From Kiloniellales bacterium (GTDB taxonomy: Bacteria; Pseudomonadota; Alphaproteobacteria; Kiloniellales; JAKSDN01), in the NCBI GenBank assembly GCA_022360075.1, contig JAKSDN010000487.1:1-7687 (forward strand): DNA of 7,687 nucleotides, written 5' to 3'. The notes beneath the pieces are model-generated. The model had not been told where the DNA came from and ran no database searches. It saw only the letters and a list, made by a program, of their open reading frames with translations. Positions 1 through 6,259 of this stretch are shown here, in pieces (positions within the stretch are counted from its first letter, which is position 1; the number at the start of each line of letters is the position of its first letter). The position numbers and the translations under genes were made by a program.

Positions 1-819
1 CACGCCGAGCCGGCCGAAGCCGCAGACCACCTCGTCGGACACCAGCAGAACGTCGTGCTTGTCCAGGACGGCCCGGATCTTCTCCCAATAGCCGCTGGGC
101 GACGGCAGGACGCCGCCGACGCCGACGACCGGCTCGGCGAAGAAGGCGGCCACCGTCTCCGGTCCTTCGTCCTCGATCAGCGCGTCGAGGCGCTCGGCGC
201 AGTCCTGCGAGAAGGCCTCTTCGCTCATGTCGGGGTCGGCGCGCCGGAAGTAGTAGGGAGCGACGGTGTGACGGACCCGGTCGATGGGCAGGTCGAATGC
301 CTTGTGGAACTTCGGAATGCCGGAGAGGCTGCCGGCGGTGACCGTGAGACCGTGGTAGGCGCGTTCGCGGGCGATCAGCTTCTTCTTTTCCGGGCGACCG
401 AGAACGTTGTTGTAGTACCAGATGATCTTCACCTGGGGTTCGTGGGCGTCGGAACCCTGCAGGCCCCAGAAGATCTTGCTCATTCCGGGCGGGCAGAGGT
501 CGAGGACACGATCGGTTAGGCGGATCGCCGGCTCGCTCGAGTGGCCCGCATGATTGTGGTAGTAGGCCATCTTGAGCGCCTGGTCGTGGAGCGCGTCGGC
601 GATCTCCTTGCGCCCGTAGCCGATGTTGACGCACCACAGGGAGGCGAAGGCATCGATGAGCTCCTTGCCGTTCTGGTCGCGAATCCGGATGCCTTCGGCG
701 CCGGTGACGATCGTCGGGTCGCCCAGATCGCCATGGGCGAAGGCCGCGAGGTCCGTGTTCGGATGGAACAGGCCACGGCGGTCCATCTCCTCGAGGGACA
801 TGTTGCTGGTTCGCTCCAC
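1..819 (-). CDS. Class III PLP-dependent aminotransferase (C-terminus beyond left edge)
   Basis: Likely moves an amino group between an amine or omega-amino acid and a 2-oxo acid such as pyruvate, using PLP in the cytoplasm. The 273 visible residues match the start of the class III (omega-transaminase) fold: an FHPNTD region near residues 19-23, IRIRDQNGKELIDAFAS (44-60), the phosphate-loop region FWGLQGSDAHE (117-127), WYYNNVLGRPEKKK (134-147), AYHG (154-157), and the cofactor motif SDEVVCGFGR (261-270), whose Asp262 should contact the pyridine nitrogen. The catalytic lysine and the C-terminal domain lie past the edge, so activity cannot be checked. The GTG start at 819 is chosen because AAGGAAGG sits five bases upstream. 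An ATG six codons in (801) is a weaker alternative. The gene begins 13 bases after the FAD-subunit stop and is the last visible gene of the leftward operon. Odd point: the usual GSxAN[ED] motif reads GSDAHE. The substrate is unknown. Confidence 0.9.
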   Translation of the reverse strand, partial: MERTSNMSLEEMDRRGLFHPNTDLAAFAHGDLGDPTIVTGAEGIRIRDQNGKELIDAFASLWCVNIGYGRKEIADALHDQALKMAYYHNHAGHSSEPAIRLTDRVLDLCPPGMSKIFWGLQGSDAHEPQVKIIWYYNNVLGRPEKKKLIARERAYHGLTVTAGSLSGIPKFHKAFDLPIDRVRHTVAPYYFRRADPDMSEEAFSQDCAERLDALIEDEGPETVAAFFAEPVVGVGGVLPSPSGYWEKIRAVLDKHDVLLVSDEVVCGFGRLGV

Positions 820-824
820 GCTCG

Positions 825-832
825 CCTTCCTT
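825..832 (-). promoter_or_regulatory. Shine-Dalgarno site that sets the GTG start of the aminotransferase
   Basis: On the minus strand AAGGAAGG directly follows the TGA stop of the FAD subunit gene and lies five bases before GTG at 819. The alternative ATG at 801 is too far away to use this site. The arrangement implies that translation of the aminotransferase follows directly from that of the gene before it. Confidence 0.7.
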
Positions 833-1978
833 TCACGATACCGGGGCAAGATCGTCACTGGCCTGCTGTCCACCCAACAGGCGCTCGATGGGAAACAGCG
901 GTAGATCGCTTTCGCGTCCGAGGATCCGCTCCGCGAGCAGCCGCGCGATGTAAGGGCCGCTGGTGTATCCGGAGTGGACGCTGCCGCAGAGGTAGGCGTC
1001 CGGAAACTCCGGGACGGCGCCGGCGACCGGGAACGCATCGTCGGTCTCCGCCTCGAGGCCGACCCAGGCGCGCACCAGGCGGGCGTCGCGCAGGGCCGGG
1101 ATGGCGTGACAGGCCAGGCGCAGATTGCCGATCAGGCTTTCCGGAATGACCGCAACGCCGCCACGCTCCCGGTCGCCGACGCCCTGCCAGCCGCCGCCGA
1201 TCACGACGGTGCCGTTCTCGAACTGCTTGAGCGAGAGCAGACCGCTGGAGATCCCCAGGACCGTCCGCATCACCGGTGCTAGCCGCTCCGTCACCGCAAG
1301 CTGATTGACCAGAACCTTGATCGGCAGGCGAAGGCCGAGCCAGGCCGCCATGTCCTCCAGCCATACGCCGCCGGTCAGGATCAAGCGCTTGGCCCGGACG
1401 GGCGGGCCGCCCGTGCGGAGCACCGCGAAGCCTTTGTCCTCGGGCTCGACCCCGGTGGCGGGCGTTTGCTCCATGACCTGGACGCCGGCTTCCGACAGGG
1501 CGGCACGATAGGCGAGGCCGGTCAGGTACGCGCTGGCGAAGCCGTCGATCTCGCAATGCGCCGCCAGGATCGGCGACTCGGAAAGGCCGGGTTCCACCTG
1601 CTTGGCGCGTGCCGCCGAGACGATATCGATGGGCGCGCCCGCTTCCCGGCGTTTCGCCGCGCGCAGGCGAAGCATCTCCGCCTCGGCCTCGGTGAAGGCG
1701 AGGGATAGCCCGGGGCGGACAATCACGCCGACATCGTGTCCCAGCCACTGCGCCGCCGTCGTCCACATCTCATGGCCGCGGAGCGCATAGGGAATCAGGG
1801 CGGCGCGGGTCATGTGCATGGTCAGGGTGCCGGCATTGGTTCCCGAGGCCTCGCGACAAAGGCTGCCGCGTTCCACGAGCGCGACTTGCAGGCCCCCGCG
1901 GGCGAGGAACAGAGCCGCGGTACAGCCGTGGATGCCGCCGCCCACCACCACCGCATCGTATGTTCCTCGCGCCTCCAT
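833..1978 (-). CDS. DAO-family FAD subunit of a three-component amine/imino acid dehydrogenase (HcnC/OoxB-like)
   Basis: Predicted FAD-binding catalytic subunit that oxidises the C-N bond of an amino-acid-like substrate, passing electrons to its iron-sulfur partners. It has 381 residues, typical for the family. The N-terminus has the dinucleotide fold YDAVVVGGGIHGC (7-19) with the ribose-binding acidic residue Glu36 in LVERG, then EASGTNAGTL (43-52), usual for DAO oxidoreductases. The C-terminal FAD/substrate region is LCGSVHSGYTSGPY (330-343), followed by the closing helix ARLLAERILG. There is no signal peptide, so it is probably cytoplasmic. The ATG at 1978 is chosen because the FAD fold starts six residues later. 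The open frame continues upstream, but that part overlaps the preceding gene and does not resemble the family. The start has no clear Shine-Dalgarno site and lies 19 bases after the upstream stop, so translational coupling is likely. Glycine oxidase, sarcosine oxidase beta-type and D-amino-acid dehydrogenase are related possibilities. The order of the operon favours the HcnABC/opine oxidase type. Confidence 0.87.
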   Translation of the reverse strand: MEARGTYDAVVVGGGIHGCTAALFLARGGLQVALVERGSLCREASGTNAGTLTMHMTRAALIPYALRGHEMWTTAAQWLGHDVGVIVRPGLSLAFTEAEAEMLRLRAAKRREAGAPIDIVSAARAKQVEPGLSESPILAAHCEIDGFASAYLTGLAYRAALSEAGVQVMEQTPATGVEPEDKGFAVLRTGGPPVRAKRLILTGGVWLEDMAAWLGLRLPIKVLVNQLAVTERLAPVMRTVLGISSGLLSLKQFENGTVVIGGGWQGVGDRERGGVAVIPESLIGNLRLACHAIPALRDARLVRAWVGLEAETDDAFPVAGAVPEFPDAYLCGSVHSGYTSGPYIARLLAERILGRESDLPLFPIERLLGGQQASDDLAPVS

Positions 1979-1997
1979 TGCCTGGGCCGAACCGTCG

Positions 1998-3458
1998 TCA
2001 AAGGGGCGCGGGAGGCGGGATCGGGATATCCCCGTAATCGAAGTCGCCGAGCACCTGGTCGAGCGGCATGGGACGGATCGGCGTGCGCGCGGTCCAGAGG
2101 CCGACGGCCGCCCGGCCGTCACGGCGCAGCGCGAGAATCTCCGCGACCGTCTCGCCGCACATGCGTCCCTGGCAGGGACCCATGCCACAGCGGGTAAAGT
2201 GCTTGAGTTGATTGATATCGTTTGCACCCTCGCCGATCGCGGTGTCGATCTCCGCGCGCGTGACGTCCTCGCAGCGGCACACGACGGTCTTTGCCGGTAT
2301 CGACTCGATGCCGGCCGGGCGCGCGGCCATCAGCCGCGCCATGGCGCCGCCGAAGCGCGCGGCACGTCGATGCTCGCGGCGCAGCGGTCGCACGCGTCGC
2401 GCGTGGTCGGGTGCGGATAAAATTCCAAAATCCCGGCCGACGGCGAGGGCGGCGAGAGCACCTTGAAGCTCGGCCGCGGCGGCGCCGCGGATGCCGGCGC
2501 CGTCGCCGGCGACATAGAGACCGGGCAGCGAGGCACTGCCATCCTCGTCGGCCTTCGCGATCCAGCCGCCCTTATCTCGGTCGAAGTGATGCTCGGCGCC
2601 GAGCAACCGGGATATCTCGATCGCCGGTGTCAGGCCGTGCCCGATGGTCAGGGCATCGGCCTCATAGGTGACGGTAGGGCCGCGCGAATCCTGCCGTCCC
2701 TCGGCGTCGACCGGACCGACCGTCACGCGCTCGAGATCGTCATGACCTTCGGCGTGGCGAACCGCGTGGCTATACAGGATGGGAACACCAGCCCTTCGCA
2801 GGGCCCATTGCCAGCGAAAGCCGCGTCCGAGCAGATCCGGCCGGCTCGCCAAGGCCGGCAGGCTGCTCAGCCACTCGCGCCGCGCCGCCAGGTCGATCAC
2901 CGCCATGACGGTGCCGCCGGCCTTGAGGATCGTCGCCGCCACCAGCAGCAGGAGCGGGCCGGCGCCGGCGACGACGGTGCGCCGTCCGGGCAAGACCCTT
3001 TGCGACTTCAGAAGGATCGTTGCCGCGGCCAGCCCGGTGACGCCGGGCAGGGTCCAGCCGGGAAAGGGCTGGGTTCTCTCGGTCGCGCCCGTCGCGGAGA
3101 TGATCGCGCGCGCCCGACAGGTCTCGGGGCCGGCCGGGCTCAAGGCGTCGATCCGGAACCGCGTCCCGTCTTTCAGGACCGACCAGACCCTTCGGCCGAG
3201 CCTGACATCGGCATCGCTGGCGGCGAGGCGGGCTCTCAGGCTGTCTCCGCGCTGCAGATCGGGCTCGTCGCCTTGGCCGGCCTCGGGGCGCAGGGCTTGG
3301 GGGAGCGCGCGATAGACCTGACCGCCCGGCGCCTCGGCCTCATCCATCAGCGTGACGTTCAGGCCGAGGTCGACCGCGGTGAGCGCTGCCCTGATGCCGG
3401 CGGGCCCGGCCCCGATCACGGCGACATCGGCATCGTGGCAGGGGGCGAAGGGCGTCAT
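1998..3458 (-). CDS. FAD/NAD(P)-type oxidoreductase subunit with C-terminal BFD-like [2Fe-2S] domain (HcnB/OoxA-like)
   Basis: Predicted electron-transfer subunit of the flavoprotein complex, 486 residues. Domains in order: an N-terminal Rossmann FAD motif VAVIGAGPAG (12-21) with DEAEAPGGQVYR (39-50); SATGATER (121-128); a second Rossmann motif VVAGAGPLLLL (162-172); the second FAD signature LYVAGDGAGIRGA (314-326); and a BFD-like [2Fe-2S] domain with four cysteines at 394, 396 (CRC) and 424, 429 (CGMGPC). The second nucleotide site reads GAGP rather than GGGxxG; in the related HcnB/OoxA group this site is thought to hold cofactor, but I cannot tell whether it binds ATP, NAD or nothing. The ATG at 3458 overlaps the previous stop as ATGA, and GGAG lies eight bases upstream. 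The same architecture is known in HcnB, OoxA/NoxA and D-hydroxyproline dehydrogenase subunits. The intact cluster ligands suggest a dehydrogenase feeding an electron acceptor rather than a simple peroxide-forming oxidase; that is inference. Confidence 0.88.
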   Translation of the reverse strand: MTPFAPCHDADVAVIGAGPAGIRAALTAVDLGLNVTLMDEAEAPGGQVYRALPQALRPEAGQGDEPDLQRGDSLRARLAASDADVRLGRRVWSVLKDGTRFRIDALSPAGPETCRARAIISATGATERTQPFPGWTLPGVTGLAAATILLKSQRVLPGRRTVVAGAGPLLLLVAATILKAGGTVMAVIDLAARREWLSSLPALASRPDLLGRGFRWQWALRRAGVPILYSHAVRHAEGHDDLERVTVGPVDAEGRQDSRGPTVTYEADALTIGHGLTPAIEISRLLGAEHHFDRDKGGWIAKADEDGSASLPGLYVAGDGAGIRGAAAAELQGALAALAVGRDFGILSAPDHARRVRPLRREHRRAARFGGAMARLMAARPAGIESIPAKTVVCRCEDVTRAEIDTAIGEGANDINQLKHFTRCGMGPCQGRMCGETVAEILALRRDGRAAVGLWTARTPIRPMPLDQVLGDFDYGDIPIPPPAPL

Positions 3459-3739
3459 CGCGCGGGCTCCAGCTCGATCCGCAGGCCGGGGCGCACGGGG
3501 ACGAGGCAGGCTTGTTGGACGCGGCCGTCGATGCGGATCGCGCACTCCTGGCAGACCCCCATCATGCAGAACGCACCGCGCGGCGCCTTGGCGCGCGGGC
3601 TGTCGCGCAGCTTGCGAAACCCAGCGGCCAGGAGCGCCGTTGCCACGCTCTCGCCGGCGCGGCAGTCGATCGGCCGCCCGTCCACGGTGATCGTGACCTC
3701 GTCGGCGCGTGGCCGATCGTCAAGCCGAAGCCCTGCCAT
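3455..3739 (-). CDS. Small [2Fe-2S] ferredoxin-like subunit (HcnA/OoxX-like, Fer2_4 type)
   Basis: Predicted small iron-sulfur subunit, 94 residues, that accepts electrons from the flavoprotein subunits. It has a plant-type ferredoxin beta-grasp start, VTITVDGRPIDCRAGESVA (15-33), and a complete cluster set Cys58-x4-Cys63-x2-Cys66-x11-Cys78 within FCMMGVCQECAIRIDG and QQACLV. This is the hallmark of the Fer2_4 proteins that accompany HcnB/HcnC, sarcosine oxidase alpha N-terminal domains and proline/hydroxyproline dehydrogenases. The ATG at 3739 is used because AAAAGGA lies about eight bases upstream; a TTG two codons earlier (3745) is too close to that site. It is the first gene of the leftward operon, and its TGA overlaps the start of the next gene by four bases, so these two subunits are probably made in fixed ratio. 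It is too short to be a stand-alone enzyme. Confidence 0.9.
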   Translation of the reverse strand: MAGLRLDDRPRADEVTITVDGRPIDCRAGESVATALLAAGFRKLRDSPRAKAPRGAFCMMGVCQECAIRIDGRVQQACLVPVRPGLRIELEPAR

Positions 3740-3754
3740 GCCCAAATCCTTTTT

Positions 3755-3771
3755 CCCGGTCGGCTCCCGGG
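3755..3771 (-). other. Short inverted repeat just before the ribosome site of the [2Fe-2S] subunit gene
   Basis: CCCGG at 3755-3759 pairs with CCGGG at 3767-3771 around a seven-base loop. In the leftward transcript this small hairpin would end immediately before AAAAAGGA, the Shine-Dalgarno site. It could affect ribosome access, but five G-C pairs in G+C-rich DNA may be chance. Confidence 0.3.
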
Positions 3772-3791
3772 CCTCCTTGCGCCGTCGGGTT

Positions 3792-3810
3792 CGTGGCTCT
3801 GCAAGCCACG
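3792..3810. repeat. Seven-base perfect inverted repeat in the divergent control region
   Basis: CGTGGCT (3792-3798) and AGCCACG (3804-3810) form a perfect dyad around five bases. It lies in the presumed untranslated leader of the leftward operon, about 53 bases before the first start codon. It could be an RNA hairpin or a protein-binding site. There is no T-run on either side, so it does not look like a terminator. Confidence 0.4.
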
Positions 3811-3839
3811 GATGGAGCGCTTGGTCGATTCAAATGCTA

Positions 3840-3867
3840 TTCACATCGTCCAAGAAATGTATACAAT
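3840..3867 (+). promoter_or_regulatory. Candidate sigma70-type promoter of the ABC transporter operon
   Basis: TTCACA (3840-3845, five of six to TTGACA) and TACAAT (3862-3867, five of six to TATAAT) are separated by 16 bases. They lie in the one clearly A+T-richer patch of the window. Transcription would begin near 3874, giving a leader of about 100 bases before the binding-protein start at 3975. The -10 box overlaps the TGTATACA palindrome. This is a prediction from consensus only. Confidence 0.45.
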
Positions 3868-3874
3868 GTGTGCA
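3858..3874. promoter_or_regulatory. Candidate shared operator: TGTATACA palindrome plus a degenerate second copy
   Basis: TGTATACA (3858-3865) is a perfect eight-base palindrome, followed after one base by TGTGTGCA (3867-3874), a two-mismatch copy. TGT-AT-ACA cores are typical of GntR-superfamily operators, which commonly govern amino acid, opine and organic acid catabolism. The site covers the -10 elements of both candidate promoters, so a bound repressor could shut both operons together. No regulator gene is present in the window, so assignment to GntR is inference. Confidence 0.4.
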
Positions 3875-3886
3875 TCCTTTGATCAA
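3858..3886 (-). promoter_or_regulatory. Candidate sigma70-type promoter of the flavoprotein operon
   Basis: On the minus strand TTGATC (3886-3881) and TATACA (3863-3858) are separated by 17 bases. Each matches the consensus at four of six bases. Transcription would start near 3851, giving a leader of about 110 bases before 3739. It faces the rightward candidate promoter, and the two -10 elements share the same eight-base palindrome. Consensus-based prediction only. Confidence 0.4.
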
Positions 3887-3974
3887 CGAGGATACGGTTC
3901 CTGTGCCCCTGAAAAGGGCTTCGAGCCGGGCCGCAGACCAACACTCCGAGTACGAACAGGGGGAAAAACGTTCC

Positions 3975-4796
3975 ATGCTCATACGTTCCACGCTCAAGTG
4001 TATGCTCGTCGCCGTGCTGTCGGTGTTTCTCGGTACGGCGCTTTCTCACTCCAATGCCGAGGCACGTTCGCTGTCGGAAATCCAAGATTCCGGCGTCCTG
4101 CGAGTCGGCGTCAATCCGACCCTGCCGCCGCTCGGCAAGTACGACGATAAGAACGAGATCGCCGGCTTCGACGTCGATTTCAGTCGCAAGATCGCCGAGA
4201 TGCTCGGGGTCGAGCTGGAAGTGGTGAAGGTCGGATCGCCCGACCGGATACCCTTCGTGGCAAGTGGCAAGATCGACTACGTGATGGGCGCGATGACGCG
4301 CAACCCGAAGCGTGCCCAGATCATCGATTTTACCCTGCCGGTGCACACGGAGGTCTTCGGCGTTCTGACCCTCGACGGCAAACCCTTCGAGGCATGGCAG
4401 GATCTCAACAGCGGCGACGTCACCATGGTGCAGGTCCGTGGCACGACACCGCTCAAGTTCATCGAGGAAAACCTGCCCGATGCCGAGGTCTTGTTGCTCG
4501 ACAACTATCCGGACGTGATCCGGGCGCTGGCCCAGGGGCGCGGCGATGCCATGCTCGACGTCGTGGACTTCGTCGGCGAGCACATGAACAAGCACAAGGT
4601 CGATTGGAAGGTGCTGGAGACGCCGGTCGACGTCTATTTCTGCGCCTTGGGTGTGCAGAAGGCCAACGACTCTCTGCGCGATTGGCTGAACGTGGCGATC
4701 TTCGAGCTGCATCGCAACGGCGTGGTCGACGAGATGTGGCGTGAGTGGTTCGGCATCGACATGCTCTATCCGGTGGGCATGAGCCCGTACTTCTAG
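3975..4796 (+). CDS. Periplasmic amino-acid-type substrate-binding protein (ABC transporter, SBP family 3)
   Basis: Captures the substrate in the periplasm and delivers it to the permeases. It has 273 residues with a Sec signal peptide: basic start, hydrophobic core LVAVLSVFLGTAL (11-23), and probable cleavage after AEA at residue 30. The mature protein starts LSEIQDSGVLRVGVNPTLPPLG and carries the family 3 signature GFDVDFSRKIA (64-74). By comparison with HisJ, Arg113 in TRNPKRAQIIDF should bind an alpha-carboxylate and Asp195 in GRGDAMLDVVDF an alpha-amino or imino group, so the ligand probably retains an amino-acid head. The C-terminal lobe ends with the WLNVAIFELHRNGVVDEMW type helix usual in the family. 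The ATG at 3975 is chosen because it begins the signal peptide. The AGGGGG sequence lies about eleven bases upstream, rather far. The reading frame is open upstream only because of codon bias on the other strand. The side-chain specificity cannot be inferred. Confidence 0.93.
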   Translation: MLIRSTLKCMLVAVLSVFLGTALSHSNAEARSLSEIQDSGVLRVGVNPTLPPLGKYDDKNEIAGFDVDFSRKIAEMLGVELEVVKVGSPDRIPFVASGKIDYVMGAMTRNPKRAQIIDFTLPVHTEVFGVLTLDGKPFEAWQDLNSGDVTMVQVRGTTPLKFIEENLPDAEVLLLDNYPDVIRALAQGRGDAMLDVVDFVGEHMNKHKVDWKVLETPVDVYFCALGVQKANDSLRDWLNVAIFELHRNGVVDEMWREWFGIDMLYPVGMSPYF

Positions 4797-4813
4797 GCGT
4801 TCCCTGCGACGGC

Positions 4814-4853
4814 GCGGCTCGGCCCGGTTCCGAATGAGGGCCGGCCGAGCCGC
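4814..4853 (+). other. Large G+C-rich hairpin between binding protein and first permease
   Basis: GCGGCTCGGCC (4814-4824) and GGCCGAGCCGC (4843-4853) are perfect 11-base inverted arms around an 18-base loop, starting 17 bases after the binding-protein stop. No T-run follows, so it is not a classical intrinsic terminator. In other solute-uptake operons, hairpins in this place protect the upstream message or reduce readthrough so that binding protein is made in excess. That role is likely here but untested. Confidence 0.6.
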
Positions 4854-4895
4854 CGGCGCGGGTCCTTCTGGCCCAGGCTAACCGGCAGGCCCATC

Positions 4896-5570
4896 GTGGG
4901 ATACTCCGTCAATTTCGGGCAACTCATCGAGTATCTGCCCTATCTGCTCGGCGGCGCGTGGTTCAGCCTGCAGATCGCCTTTCTCGCATTCTGTGGCGGC
5001 ATGGTCATCGGGCTGGCCGGCGCGATCGCGAAGACCTTCGGCGGGCCGGTGATCTCCCGCTTGACCCATCTCTATGTGGTCTTCGTGACCAACACGCCGC
5101 AGTTGGTCCAGATCTACTTTCTCTACTTTGCCCTTCCCGAGCTCGACATCGTCATGAGCAGCTATCAGGCGGTCCTGCTGGGCATGACGGTCAATGCCGG
5201 CGCCTATCTGACGGAAATCCAGCGCGCGGGGTTCATATCCGTCCGCCAGACCGAGATGGAGGCGGCGGAAACCCTGGGCATGAGTTTGCTGCAGCGGGTC
5301 CGCTACGTGGTCCTCCCGCACATCGCGAGGGTTCTCTTCCCGCCTCTGTCGAACCACTACATCCTGATGACTCTGGGCACCTCCATGGCGGCGATCTTCG
5401 GCGTCGAGGAACTCACGGGCCGGGCCTTCAACGTCAACGCCGAGACTTTCCGCTCGATCGAGGTCTTCACGATAACCGCGGGCATGTATGTCGTCGTGAC
5501 CCTCATCGCCAGCATTCTGCTGGGGCTTGCCGGACGCTCGCTGTTCCGTGCCAAGATGAGGATCGTGTGA
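4896..5570 (+). CDS. Amino-acid-type ABC transporter permease, HisM/HisQ family (first subunit)
   Basis: Inner-membrane subunit, 224 residues, which should pair with the second permease to form the translocation path. Hydrophobic segments are visible at roughly residues 13-45, 58-80, 88-105, 145-170 and 190-212. The cytoplasmic coupling loop has the EAA motif with Glu122-Ala-Ala, Gly128 and Leu-Pro at 140-141, which docks onto the ATPase. LGTSMAAIFGVEELTG (160-175) is a usual family segment near the end of the channel domain. The GTG at 4896 is the only sensible start: a weak AGG lies six bases upstream and no in-frame ATG precedes it. It follows the binding-protein gene after 99 bases containing the large hairpin. 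Its TGA overlaps the next start as TGATG. Family assignment is secure; substrate is not. Confidence 0.92.
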   Translation: MGYSVNFGQLIEYLPYLLGGAWFSLQIAFLAFCGGMVIGLAGAIAKTFGGPVISRLTHLYVVFVTNTPQLVQIYFLYFALPELDIVMSSYQAVLLGMTVNAGAYLTEIQRAGFISVRQTEMEAAETLGMSLLQRVRYVVLPHIARVLFPPLSNHYILMTLGTSMAAIFGVEELTGRAFNVNAETFRSIEVFTITAGMYVVVTLIASILLGLAGRSLFRAKMRIV

Positions 5571-6259
5571 TGTGGCAGAGACTGACCGAGGAAGCGCCGC
5601 AGTTCTTCGGCTACTACAATCTCATTTTCCTGGCCGAGGCCGCCTTCGCGACCTTTGCGCTCTCCGCCGTCGGCTGCGTCCTGGGCTTCCTGCTCGGATT
5701 CGTCATCGCGGTTGTCCGGCGGACACTGGCCTGGGAGCTCGTGCCGCTTCGGTCGCTGGCCTTCCTCTTCACCGAGTTCTTCCGCCGCGTGCCCTTCCTG
5801 GTCACGCTCATGCTGGTCTTTTTCATTTTTCAGGCACTGGGGGCCAACATCTCGGTCTTCACGGTCGCCCTCATCAGCGTCGTCTTGATCGCGACGGCCT
5901 TCATCGCGGAGATCATCCGCGCCGGCCTCGAATCGGTGCATCGCAATCAGTGGGACGCCGCTGCGGCGATGAACTTCTCGCTTTGGCAAACGATCTGGTA
6001 CGTCGCCATGCCGCAGGCCTGGAAGATCGTCATTCCGCCCGCCTTCAGCTTCTTCATCCTCTTCATCAAGGACACGGCACTGGCCTCGCAGATCGGCGTG
6101 CTGGAGCTGACCTACGCGGCGAAGGTGTTGAACAACAAAGGCTTCTCGGCTGTCCTGGTCTTCGGTTCGGTGCTCGTTCTCTACTTCGCGCTATCGTATC
6201 CCTTGACCCGGCTCGGCATGTGGATGGAGACCCGTCTTGCGACACGTGGACATCGTTGA
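5570..6259 (+). CDS. Amino-acid-type ABC transporter permease, HisM/HisQ family (second subunit)
   Basis: Second inner-membrane permease, 229 residues, expected to form a heterodimer with the one before it. Hydrophobic spans fall at about 20-50, 62-90, 93-118, 152-175 and 195-215, with KDTALASQIG (167-176), a conserved family segment. The coupling loop is DAAAAMNF (129-136) followed by MPQAW (147-151): the usual Glu-Ala-Ala is Asp-Ala-Ala, and the normally conserved glycine is Asn135, an unusual substitution. The ATG at 5570 overlaps the preceding stop by one base, and GAGGA lies seven bases upstream (5558-5562). The 3' end overlaps the ATPase gene by 23 bases. The protein is otherwise full length without frame damage. 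Confidence 0.92.
   Translation: MWQRLTEEAPQFFGYYNLIFLAEAAFATFALSAVGCVLGFLLGFVIAVVRRTLAWELVPLRSLAFLFTEFFRRVPFLVTLMLVFFIFQALGANISVFTVALISVVLIATAFIAEIIRAGLESVHRNQWDAAAAMNFSLWQTIWYVAMPQAWKIVIPPAFSFFILFIKDTALASQIGVLELTYAAKVLNNKGFSAVLVFGSVLVLYFALSYPLTRLGMWMETRLATRGHR
6226..6230 (+). promoter_or_regulatory. Shine-Dalgarno site that sets the TTG start of the ATPase gene
   Basis: GGAGA lies inside the end of the permease gene, six bases before TTG at 6237. The other possible start, GTG at 6246, would be 15 bases away. The site therefore favours the rare TTG start and a 23-base gene overlap. Confidence 0.55.

Noticed and set aside
1979..2227. Extended N-terminus of the DAO-type subunit
   Set aside because: The extra 83 residues overlap the previous gene, are Arg/Ser-rich and do not match the family. 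The FAD fold begins right after the ATG at 1978.
833..3739. Hydrogen cyanide synthase operon (hcnABC)
   Set aside because: The three subunits have that architecture, but so do opine and imino acid dehydrogenases. The linked amino-acid-type importer and aminotransferase point to catabolism, so naming the genes hcn would overreach.
2463..3974. A long in-frame extension upstream of the binding-protein start
   Set aside because: It runs antisense to the FAD/NAD-type and [2Fe-2S] subunit genes and crosses the control region. The signal peptide at 3975 marks the true start.
3903..3974. GTG at 3903 as an earlier start for the binding protein
   Set aside because: It would put a charged 24-residue stretch before the signal peptide and has no ribosome site. 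ATG at 3975 gives a normal exported protein.
3999..4001. Cys9 of the binding protein as a lipoprotein lipidation site
   Set aside because: The cysteine lies before the hydrophobic core, not after it, and no lipobox is formed. A normal signal peptidase I site follows at residue 30.
4958..5568. Open frame continuous with the second permease but overlapping the first permease in another frame
   Set aside because: The translation is rich in Arg, Gly and His with no membrane character until the ATG at 5570. It is a shadow of the first permease.
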